From positions 1 to 34,139 of the forward strand of contig JACFNF010000026.1 in NCBI GenBank assembly GCA_019454985.1: a DNA stretch of 34,139 bases, written 5' to 3'. Positions 17,274-24,878 of the stretch are shown piece by piece (position 1 is the stretch's first letter; the number at the start of each line of letters is the position of its first letter). Source of the DNA: Bacteroidales bacterium (GTDB lineage: Bacteria; Bacteroidota; Bacteroidia; Bacteroidales; F082). The notes under the pieces were generated by a model. The model was not told the DNA's origin. It did no database searches and was given only the letters and a program-made list of their open reading frames with translations. The translations under genes and the position numbers were made by a program.

Positions 17274-18319
17274 GTGAAGCCAGTCTGAGACCATTGCCGT
17301 TGATTCTGCTGCTAACAACCTTGCTGTTGCTGTTTTTTGTACTGAATCTTTTTCTGGGTTCCGTGGTGATTCCGCCAAAGGAGATATGGACCGTATTGTT
17401 GCAGCATTCCGATTCCGGATCGGCCTATTCACAAATTGTGTATCAATACCGTATTCCACAAGCCGTTACCGCTATGTTATCGGGCGCAGGATTAGCTGTA
17501 GCCGGGCTTTATATGCAGACTTTGTTTCGCAACCCATTGGCCGACCCTTCGGTGCTGGGTATCAGTTCAGGCGCCAGCCTTGGCGTTGCGCTTCTGCTGC
17601 TTTTTTCGGGAAGTGCTGCCGGCAGCCTGATGGCTGCTGCAAATCTGGCAGGTCAGACCAGCCTGATGCTTGCCGCCTTTGCCGGAGCCGTGCTGATTCT
17701 TCTTTTCATCACATGGCTCAGTCGCGCCCTGCCCGATATGGTGAGCCTGCTCATTGCCGGAATGATGATAGCCTATGTGACCAGTGCACTCGTGGGTATT
17801 GCAAAGTATTTTTCACAAAAAGAAGATCTTCAGGCTTTTGTGTTATGGGGCATGGGAAGTTTCTCCAATGTCGGGCTTTCGCGGCTTCCTTTTTTCTCGA
17901 CAATGGTACTGCTGGGGATTCTGGCCTCTTTTTTTCTTGTCAAGCCATTGAATCTGATGCTGATAGGCGAGCGTTATGCAGCGAATCTGGGAGTAAATGT
18001 GAAAAAAGTCCGGTTTTATAGCTTGCTTGTCACAGGCTTTCTCACGGCCATCATCACAGCTTATGCCGGGCCGGTGGCATTCATCGGATTGGCTGTACCT
18101 CATCTGGCACGTATCGTGTTTCGCACCGGCAGCCACCTCATTCTTTTACCCGGCTGCATCCTGATAGGAGCATCGATGGCGCTGGCTTGCAACCTCTTGG
18201 CGCGACTTCCCGGCCTCGATGGAAACTTGCCAGTGAATGCCATCACTTCTTTGATCGGCGCACCCATGGTCATCTGGTTTATCCTGAAGCATAAACACTT
18301 GTTTCACCGTAACGTATGA
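17270..18319 (+). CDS. FecCD-family ABC transporter permease
   Basis: The 349-residue inner-membrane protein has about ten transmembrane helices and the features of iron-siderophore/haem/B12 permeases: RIPQAVTAMLSGAGLAVAG, LYMQTLFRNPLADPSVLGIS and GPVAFIGLAVPHLARIV, the last including the coupling-helix region that contacts the ATPase. The length is standard. It overlaps the binding-protein gene and the ATPase gene by 4 nt each, so the three form one transport system. Confidence 0.95.
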   Translation: MSEASLRPLPLILLLTTLLLLFFVLNLFLGSVVIPPKEIWTVLLQHSDSGSAYSQIVYQYRIPQAVTAMLSGAGLAVAGLYMQTLFRNPLADPSVLGISSGASLGVALLLLFSGSAAGSLMAAANLAGQTSLMLAAFAGAVLILLFITWLSRALPDMVSLLIAGMMIAYVTSALVGIAKYFSQKEDLQAFVLWGMGSFSNVGLSRLPFFSTMVLLGILASFFLVKPLNLMLIGERYAANLGVNVKKVRFYSLLVTGFLTAIITAYAGPVAFIGLAVPHLARIVFRTGSHLILLPGCILIGASMALACNLLARLPGLDGNLPVNAITSLIGAPMVIWFILKHKHLFHRNV

Positions 18320-19317
18320 GCGCCATGATTCTGAGAACCCATTCGCTTGCTATCGGTTACGGGCACGGAAAACTTGAAACGACGCCCTTGGTACCGCCTA
18401 TTCATCTCGAGCTTCAAGGGCCGGCATTCGTGGCGCTTGCCGGCGTGAACGGCGCCGGAAAATCAACTCTTCTGAAGACCATCACAGGCTTGCTTCAGCC
18501 TCTTGCCGGTGAGGTGGAACTGAACGGTAAACCTCTCAAAACGCTTTCTGCCCACGAGATTGCACTTTCGGTCTCCATTGTATTGACTGAATTTCCCGAC
18601 GATCTTTTCCTGCGGGTGGAAGATGTGGTGGCTATGGGACGTTACCCGTATTTAGAATTCTGGGGAAGGCCGGGCGAAGACGATCGACGAATCGTTGAGA
18701 AAAGTATGGAGTTGTGCAATATCAGTCATCTCAAAGGTCGTCGTATCATCAGCCTGAGCGATGGTGAAAAACAAAAGACCTTTATTGCCAAAGCCATCGC
18801 CCAGGATACGCCCTTGATTGTGCTCGACGAGCCGGCAGCTTTCCTCGATTATCCTGGAAAGCTTGAGCTGATGTACCTGCTTCGAAAATTGGTGGTTGAG
18901 CAAGGCAAGACCATTCTTTTCAGCTCGCACGACCTCGACCTCGTGCTGCGCCATGCCGACCGCCTTTGGCTTCTTGCCCCCGGAATACCTTTCGTTGAGG
19001 GAAGCCCCGAAAAGCTTGCCGTCGAAGGTCAGATCGCTTCATTTTTCAATCGCCGTCAGATTGCTTTCGACACCCAAACGCTGCATTTTTATCAGACAAA
19101 CCAGACAGACAATACGATTCGACTGGCTCCCGACTTGCCATACCGGAAATTGATTATCAATGCCTTAGCACGAAACGGTTATACTGAAACCAACGAAATA
19201 AGTTGGTTTTCTATCTCATTTTCCAAACCGGATTATCTGCTCCATTGCGGAGAGATTACTCATAAATGCCCTGATATTGACACACTGATTCAACAAATAA
19301 AATCCTATGAAACATAG
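18316..19317 (+). CDS. ABC transporter ATP-binding protein (FecE/BtuD type)
   Basis: The 333-residue ATPase energises the adjacent importer. Walker A GVNGAGKST (43-51), signature LSDGE (147-151), Walker B IVLDEP (168-173) and the H-loop His205 are intact. The Q-loop glutamine position reads VLTE (89-92), i.e. Glu instead of Gln, a variation I recall in Bacteroidota FecE-type proteins. An additional segment of about 75 residues follows the normal end of the domain (around 255-333), with no recognised motif. The last 11 nt overlap the start of the amidohydrolase gene. Confidence 0.93.
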   Translation: MSAMILRTHSLAIGYGHGKLETTPLVPPIHLELQGPAFVALAGVNGAGKSTLLKTITGLLQPLAGEVELNGKPLKTLSAHEIALSVSIVLTEFPDDLFLRVEDVVAMGRYPYLEFWGRPGEDDRRIVEKSMELCNISHLKGRRIISLSDGEKQKTFIAKAIAQDTPLIVLDEPAAFLDYPGKLELMYLLRKLVVEQGKTILFSSHDLDLVLRHADRLWLLAPGIPFVEGSPEKLAVEGQIASFFNRRQIAFDTQTLHFYQTNQTDNTIRLAPDLPYRKLIINALARNGYTETNEISWFSISFSKPDYLLHCGEITHKCPDIDTLIQQIKSYET

Positions 19318-20953
19318 CTTTTCCCTGTTTTTTATTGCCATCATCGGTCTAAGTTCCTGTAATATGCCAAAAGAAAAAGCCGACCTCATCGTCACCAATG
19401 CTGTTGTTTACACCATAGACAGTAATTTTTCCACCACCGAAGCTTTTGCGGTAAAAGATGGCCGCTTCGTTGCCACAGGTTCATCAGATGAGATATTGAA
19501 AACCTGGCAGGCTGATCGTCTGATTGACGCCGGCGGAGCAACCGTAGTTCCCGGACTCAACGACGGACATTGTCATTTTTACGGACTTGGCGAGTTGCTG
19601 TTCCGCTATGCCGACCTCACAGGATCAACCTCGTTTGAAGAGGTTATCCAACGGCTGAAAATCCATAATGAAAAACATCCTACGGAATGGCTCCTTGGAC
19701 GAGGCTGGGATCAGAACCTCTGGCCTGGGCAACAGTTTCCTGACAACCGGCTTCTTGAGCAACATTTTCCGGGAAAGAAAATCTTGTTGATCCGCATTGA
19801 CGGTCATGCTTCTCTGGCCAGTAAGACCGTGCTTGAGATGGCAGGAATCACGGCACAAACTCATATTTCGGGCGGCGAAGTGGTGTTGGACAAAACCGGA
19901 AATCCGACCGGAGTGCTGATTGACAATGCCAACGATTCAGCCAAAGCTTTTATTCCCGCCTTGACGGAGACCGAGAAAGAAGCAGCATTGCGCGAAGCAC
20001 AGCAACAATGTTTTGCGGTGGGGCTTACTTCGGTCACTGATGCAGGCTTGCCGGCAGCCACTATCGCCCTGATCAAAAAGATGCAACACGATGGCCGGCT
20101 GCTAATGCGTGTGAACGCCATGGCCGACCCCGACGAGGCCACACTATCTGCACTTTTACCCAATGGCCCTTATTCCGATGATCGGCTCAGTGTGCGCTCA
20201 GTGAAGCTTTATGCCGATGGAGCCTTGGGTTCACGCGGAGCTCTGATGAAAAAATCTTACAGCGATACTCCCGGAAGGCTGGGACTCATGATGCACGATA
20301 CGGCTTTTTATCGCAATGTGATGAAACGCGCCTATGATGCCGGTTTTCAAGTGAACACTCATGCCATTGGCGACGCTGCCGTCCATCTGGTATTGAGTCT
20401 GTATGCAGAACAGCTTCAGGGGACTAACGACCGTCGTTGGCGCATTGAACATGCACAGGTGGTGGATCAGCCCGATTTTGCGCTTTTTGGCCGTTACAAC
20501 ATCATCCCGTCCATTCAAAGCACCCATGCCACTTCCGATATGGGTTGGGCAGGTGAACGCCTTGGCTCCGAACGCCTTAAAGGTGCTTATACTCAACAAC
20601 AACTGCTCGAGCAAAACGGTTGGTTGGTCAACGGAACCGATTTTCCGATAGAAAGCATCAATCCGATGTTGACTTTTTATGCCGCTGTTTTCCGCAAAGA
20701 CCTCAACGGAAGGCCCGAAGGTGGATTCCAGCCCGAAAACGCCCTGAGTCGTCAGCAAGCCTTGCGCTCCATCACAATATGGCCTGCCAAAGGAGCATTC
20801 GAGGAAGAAGTGAAAGGAAGCATCGAAGCCGGAAAATGGGCTGATTTTGTGATACTTTCGGCCGACCCAATGCTGGCAGATGAAACAGAAGTGCCGGAAA
20901 TCAAACCGCTACAGGTTTTTTCGGCAGGGATTCAGGTTTATGAAGCAAAGTGA
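19307..20953 (+). CDS. YtcJ-like amidohydrolase, lipoprotein
   Basis: The 548-residue protein is a member of the metal-dependent amidohydrolase superfamily (YtcJ/AepA-like, amidohydrolase 3). A lipoprotein signal ends GLSSC (Cys18), so it is exported and anchored. Metal ligands are visible in PGLNDGHCHF (His88, His90), THAIGD, RIEHAQ and GTDFPIE; SVKLYADGALGSRGA is the carboxylated-Lys segment. The actual substrate is not known for most of the family. It overlaps the ABC ATPase gene by 11 nt and ends a single base from the convergent folA stop codon. Confidence 0.92.
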   Translation: MKHSFSLFFIAIIGLSSCNMPKEKADLIVTNAVVYTIDSNFSTTEAFAVKDGRFVATGSSDEILKTWQADRLIDAGGATVVPGLNDGHCHFYGLGELLFRYADLTGSTSFEEVIQRLKIHNEKHPTEWLLGRGWDQNLWPGQQFPDNRLLEQHFPGKKILLIRIDGHASLASKTVLEMAGITAQTHISGGEVVLDKTGNPTGVLIDNANDSAKAFIPALTETEKEAALREAQQQCFAVGLTSVTDAGLPAATIALIKKMQHDGRLLMRVNAMADPDEATLSALLPNGPYSDDRLSVRSVKLYADGALGSRGALMKKSYSDTPGRLGLMMHDTAFYRNVMKRAYDAGFQVNTHAIGDAAVHLVLSLYAEQLQGTNDRRWRIEHAQVVDQPDFALFGRYNIIPSIQSTHATSDMGWAGERLGSERLKGAYTQQQLLEQNGWLVNGTDFPIESINPMLTFYAAVFRKDLNGRPEGGFQPENALSRQQALRSITIWPAKGAFEEEVKGSIEAGKWADFVILSADPMLADETEVPEIKPLQVFSAGIQVYEAK

Positions 20954-20954
20954 A

Positions 20955-21470
20955 TTAATTGTCCTGCTTGCGCTCCCAGGTTTCGTAACGATAGCTGAAA
21001 CCAACGGCTGAATCGTAGCCGATGCGTTCTTGTTCAACAAGTTGATAAGCACCGAAGTCAATCTCATCGAAAAAAGTATCGGCTTCAATATCCGCTTCCA
21101 CAATGGTTAGATAAAGTTTATCGGCTATTGGCAGATACTGTCGGAAAACGATTGCTCCGCCAATGATGAACACTTCTTCTTCCCCCTTGGTCATGCGAAG
21201 GACATCATCCATCGAACGGGCAAGTTCGCAACGGCCATCGCAGCAACTCTCTAAGGTACGGCTCAACACAATGTTTCGTCTGTTGGGTAGTGGTCCGGCA
21301 GGAAGCGAGTGAAGGGTCTGTTTTCCCATGACCACCGTGTGGCCTGTAGTGATTTTTTTAAACCGTTTCAGGTCGGCAGGGATATGCCACGGAAGCCGGT
21401 TGTCTTTGCCAATCGCACCATTTTGTGCGATGGCCACAATGAAACTGATGAGAGGTCTTTTTTCGGTCAT
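20955..21470 (-). CDS. folA: dihydrofolate reductase
   Basis: The 171-residue enzyme reduces dihydrofolate to tetrahydrofolate with NADPH, regenerating the cofactor oxidised by thymidylate synthase. Recognisable are the substrate loop AIAQNGAIGKDNRLPWHIPA, the DLKRFKKIT helix, VVMGKQTLHSLP and the EEVFIIGGA nucleotide-binding segment. Length is standard. It begins 6 nt after the thyA stop, forming the usual thyA-folA pair, and ends convergently against the amidohydrolase gene. Confidence 0.97.
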   Translation of the reverse strand: MTEKRPLISFIVAIAQNGAIGKDNRLPWHIPADLKRFKKITTGHTVVMGKQTLHSLPAGPLPNRRNIVLSRTLESCCDGRCELARSMDDVLRMTKGEEEVFIIGGAIVFRQYLPIADKLYLTIVEADIEADTFFDEIDFGAYQLVEQERIGYDSAVGFSYRYETWERKQDN

Positions 21471-21476
21471 GTGAAT

Positions 21477-22301
21477 TCAAATGGCGATATCGCCTTTAAT
21501 ATGCGGATGAGGGTCGTAGCCTGAAAGCTCAAAGTCCTGATAGGTAAATCCGGTAATTTCTTTCACCTGTGGGTTGATTTTCATTGTTGGCAAGGGACGC
21601 GGCTGGCGACTGAGCTGCAAATTCACCTGATCTAAGTGGTTGAGGTAAATATGTGCATCGCCGAGGGTAAGGATAAACTCGCCCGGTGCGAGACCGGTTA
21701 CCTGAGCCATCATCATGGTAAGCAGGGCGTAAGAGGCAATGTTGAACGGTACGCCAAGAAAAATATCGGCACTTCGCTGGTACATCTGGCACGAGAGTCG
21801 TCCTTCGGCTACGTAAAATTGAAACCAGGCATGGCAGGGTGGGAGGGCAGCGCGACCAATGGCCACGTTTTCGGTGAACGAGAGTCCCGGAAGCGGCAAC
21901 ACCGATGGGTTCCATGCCGCAACGATATGCCGTCGGCTGTCGGGGTTTTGCCGAAGACTGTTCACCACTTCGGCTAACTGATCAATCCCTTCATTGTTCC
22001 AATTGCGCCATTGGGCGCCATAAATCGGCCCCAATTGACCATCGCTATCAGCCCATTCATTCCAGATGGTCACTTTGTTTTCGTTCAAATAGCCAATATT
22101 GGTATCTCCTTTGATGAACCAGAGCAGTTCGTAAATGATGGATCTCAGGTGTAACTTCTTGGTAGTCAGTAACGGAAATCCTTTGCTCAGGTCGAAACGC
22201 ATCTGGTGGCCAAAAATGCTCAATGTGCCGGTTCCCGTGCGGTCCGATTTTTTTACACCATGATCCAGCACAGTCTGTATGAGATTCAGGTATTGATGCA
22301 T
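21477..22301 (-). CDS. thyA: thymidylate synthase
   Basis: ThyA methylates dUMP to dTMP using methylenetetrahydrofolate. The 274-residue product has [13 protein letters not shown], the catalytic Cys156 in [12 protein letters not shown] and the dUMP-binding [20 protein letters not shown]. It is about ten residues longer than the E. coli enzyme because of an insertion just before the catalytic loop ([13 protein letters not shown]), usual for Bacteroidota. It is transcribed with folA 6 nt downstream and with a nucleoside transporter gene 50 bp upstream, matching a dTMP supply operon. Confidence 0.98.
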   Translation of the reverse strand: MHQYLNLIQTVLDHGVKKSDRTGTGTLSIFGHQMRFDLSKGFPLLTTKKLHLRSIIYELLWFIKGDTNIGYLNENKVTIWNEWADSDGQLGPIYGAQWRNWNNEGIDQLAEVVNSLRQNPDSRRHIVAAWNPSVLPLPGLSFTENVAIGRAALPPCHAWFQFYVAEGRLSCQMYQRSADIFLGVPFNIASYALLTMMMAQVTGLAPGEFILTLGDAHIYLNHLDQVNLQLSRQPRPLPTMKINPQVKEITGFTYQDFELSGYDPHPHIKGDIAI

Positions 22302-22351
22302 GAGAAAACTAAAAATTAAAAATCAATCGCGATGAAAACGGGACGGGGTCT

Positions 22352-23857
22352 CTAACCAATCAGCATTCCCACGATGGTGGCCGAAAGCAGCGAAGCCAAT
22401 GTGCCGCCAAGAAGCGCCAGCATTCCGTACTTTGACAATTGAACACGCTGATTGGGTGCTAATGAACCAATGCCGCCAATCTGAATGCCAATGGATGCAA
22501 AATTGGCAAAACCACATAACAGATAGGTGGACATGATGATGGATTTGGGGTCGGCGAAAGCTCCAACGGCCTTTAGCTCAGACAGACTTACGTATCCAAT
22601 GAACTCAGTCATGATGATTTTTTCACCTAAAAGGCGACCAACTAAAGTGATATCGTTGACATGAACTCCGATCAGCCACATGATTGGCGAAAACAGATAG
22701 CCGAGCATAAACTGAAGCGAAAGCTCAGTGTATTTGCCGCCGGTGAATGAGGCAATGGCCTGATTTAATCCTACAAGCTTTCCAATATAAATGGAAATAT
22801 AGTTAAACATGGCAATGAAAGCAATGAAAACCAATAACATAGCAGCTACATTCACAGCTAGTTTCAGCCCTTCGGTGGTGCCGTTGCTGATGGAATCGAG
22901 CACATTGCTTCCGATTTGTTCTTTGGTTACTTCCAAAGCTTTGTCAATACTATCTGTTTGGGGAACCAGTATTTTGGAAACCACAACTGCGCCCGGGGCT
23001 GCCATCACCGAAGCCGTGAGCAGGTGTTTTGCAAACAAAAGTCGCTGAACCGGGTCATCACCTCCAAGGAAGCTGATATAAACCGCCAGAACACCGCCGG
23101 CAAGGGTTGCCATACCTCCGGTCATCACCAACAGGATTTCAGACTTATTCATGCGCGACAGATAGGCTTTGATCATCAACGGAGCTTCGGTTTGTCCCAG
23201 GAAAATATTGCCGGCCACACTCAGACTCTCAGCCCCAGAAAGATTCATCAGCTTGGTCATTACCCAAGCCATGCCTTTCACCACTTTCTGGATAATGCCG
23301 AGATAAAAAAGCAAGCTGGTCAATGCCGAGAAAAAGATAATGGTGGGAAGTATCTGTACGGCGAAATTCTGTAATGCAGATTCAATCTCACCACTACCAA
23401 AGCTTTTAAACAGAAAGAGCGTTCCGGCCTTTGTGAAATCGAGCACCAGCACAAAAAGTTTTCCGACAAACTCGAAGAAAAATTGAACAACAGGCACATA
23501 CAGCACGCCAAGAGCAAGGCTGAGTTGGATGGCAAGTCCAATACCCACTACTTTCCAGTCAATTGCACGGCGGTTGGTGCTGAAGATAAAAGCAATGCCA
23601 ATGAGCACCAGCATACCGAGAAGCCCCCGCAATATGGTCATCATCGAAAAGCCTGACCGGCGCTCCATCTGAAGTAGATTCCCTTTGTCGGGTTTTACGG
23701 CCGTCACGACTGTTGAAGCGCTACCGCTATCCTGCTTCAGACTGTCGCTGACCGAAACCGTTGTCGTTAAAGTGTCGGATGAAGGACTTTGCGCAAGAGC
23801 AAAGGATGCTGTTGTGAACAATAAGATGAACAACAGAAAAATAGGTGAACATTTCAT
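22352..23857 (-). CDS. concentrative nucleoside transporter (CNT/NupC family)
   Basis: This 501-residue inner-membrane symporter imports nucleosides using a Na+ or H+ gradient. CNT signatures are GNIFLGQTEAPLMIKAYL and FANFASIGIQIGGIGSLAPN. Before the membrane core it has a predicted cleavable signal (MKCSPIFLLFILLFTTASFA) and a Ser/Thr-rich linker of about 45 residues, absent from NupC. The start at 23857 is preferred because it places the signal peptide at the N-terminus; an in-frame ATG at 23890 would add 11 residues. It lies 33 nt after the nuclease-UVR gene and upstream of thyA-folA, so imported nucleosides and dTMP synthesis share an operon. Confidence 0.92.
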   Translation of the reverse strand: MKCSPIFLLFILLFTTASFALAQSPSSDTLTTTVSVSDSLKQDSGSASTVVTAVKPDKGNLLQMERRSGFSMMTILRGLLGMLVLIGIAFIFSTNRRAIDWKVVGIGLAIQLSLALGVLYVPVVQFFFEFVGKLFVLVLDFTKAGTLFLFKSFGSGEIESALQNFAVQILPTIIFFSALTSLLFYLGIIQKVVKGMAWVMTKLMNLSGAESLSVAGNIFLGQTEAPLMIKAYLSRMNKSEILLVMTGGMATLAGGVLAVYISFLGGDDPVQRLLFAKHLLTASVMAAPGAVVVSKILVPQTDSIDKALEVTKEQIGSNVLDSISNGTTEGLKLAVNVAAMLLVFIAFIAMFNYISIYIGKLVGLNQAIASFTGGKYTELSLQFMLGYLFSPIMWLIGVHVNDITLVGRLLGEKIIMTEFIGYVSLSELKAVGAFADPKSIIMSTYLLCGFANFASIGIQIGGIGSLAPNQRVQLSKYGMLALLGGTLASLLSATIVGMLIG

Positions 23858-23890
23858 AAGGTGAATGAGGTATGGGTGTAAACTTGGCAT

Positions 23891-24556
23891 TTAGCTCTTT
23901 TTCCGGCGCTTAAGTTCGTCACGGATGATGGAAGCTTTTTCATATTCTTCGTTATCAATGGCGTTTTTTAAAAGGTCTTCTAATTCCCAATCAATCATAT
24001 CTCGCAGTTTAGAAATTGAAAAGACAGGGTCTGACGAACCCGAAAGGTAATCCTGTTCATTTTCATCATCCACATCTTCATCCTCGTCATTGTCTTCGTC
24101 ATCCACATCGTTTACTTCCGGAGTGGATTCAATCTGCTGGCTTTCATCCTCCATGATGATTCCGGCGGCCTGCATAATCTCTTCATTGGTCAAAATAGCG
24201 CAGCCAAAACGTAGTGCCAGCGCCACAGCATCGGAGGTACGTACGTCAATCTCCTTGACGATTCCCTCGAAGCGGCATACCAAAACCGCATAAAAAACAC
24301 CCGAATCAAACCGATGAATATATACTTCTTCGAGGCTGATGCCAAAATGTTCCATCAGGTTTCGGATCATTTCATGGGTCATCGGCCTTGAAGTCGGGAT
24401 CTTCTCCAAACCTAAAGCGATGGCCTGAGCTTCGTAGCCTCCGATAATGATGGGAAGCCGGCGCTTGCCTCCAACTTCTTCAAGGATAAGGGCATAAGCA
24501 CCACTTTGCGAATGACTGTAAGAAAGGGTGACAATCCGTAAAGGAATTTTTTCCAT
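23891..24556 (-). CDS. bifunctional nuclease (BFN) domain and UVR motif protein
   Basis: The 221-residue cytoplasmic protein has an N-terminal BFN (DUF151) domain of about 130 residues, with the conserved VTLSYSHSQSGAYALILEE, GGYEAQAIAL, RPMTHEM and DVRTSDAVALALRFG segments. A strongly acidic linker (about 150-175, mostly Asp and Glu) follows, then a C-terminal UVR motif (LEDLLKNAIDNEEYEKASII) like those of UvrB/UvrC. MEKIPLRIV at 24556 is chosen over an upstream ATG at 24586. It leads the CNT-thyA-folA operon. The nuclease activity reported for one BFN family member is not established for this type. Confidence 0.88.
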   Translation of the reverse strand: MEKIPLRIVTLSYSHSQSGAYALILEEVGGKRRLPIIIGGYEAQAIALGLEKIPTSRPMTHEMIRNLMEHFGISLEEVYIHRFDSGVFYAVLVCRFEGIVKEIDVRTSDAVALALRFGCAILTNEEIMQAAGIIMEDESQQIESTPEVNDVDDEDNDEDEDVDDENEQDYLSGSSDPVFSISKLRDMIDWELEDLLKNAIDNEEYEKASIIRDELKRRKKS

Positions 24557-24878
24557 GCAGCAACAGGGCTTATTTTTTGACCCCATAAAAGTAGAAAGAA
24601 TTTCTTATCGGCAAAGGTATAGGGGGAAAGTTTTTTCGCGAATTGGCCGAAGTGTGTTCAGATATTTTGAGCAAAATACCGAAAAAATGAATTTTTTGTT
24701 TGTCAGTTTATCAATGTTGTTTAAAATTGCAATCGTTTTCGGAACGGATTTTATTCTTTGAATAACGTTTTTTGCGAGATTCAATTCCGAATGTCCGACG
24801 ACTCGAAAGCGTTCTTTGAAACCAATCTTAAACATATATCATACATTCAATACATTATTTACACAAAAACAAAATCTT
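24557..24878. other. intergenic region between divergent BFN and hppA genes
   Basis: This 322-bp AT-rich region holds the minus-strand -7 element at 24612-24619 and a weak plus-strand candidate (TTG at 24727-24729, TATTCTTTG at 24752-24760, spacing slightly too long) for hppA. A small plus-strand frame of 77 codons (24528-24761) starts inside the BFN gene and lacks any motif. No riboswitch was recognised in the long hppA leader. Confidence 0.4.
24612..24619 (-). promoter_or_regulatory. -7 promoter element for the BFN-CNT-thyA-folA operon
   Basis: Minus-strand TACCTTTG matches TAnnTTTG and would start transcription near 24605, leaving a leader of about 49 nt before the ATG at 24556. No TTG is seen at the -33 position. 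Confidence 0.45.

Noticed and set aside
24528..24761. 77-codon plus-strand frame upstream of hppA
   Set aside because: It begins inside the BFN gene in antisense, crosses its promoter and shows no recognisable feature.
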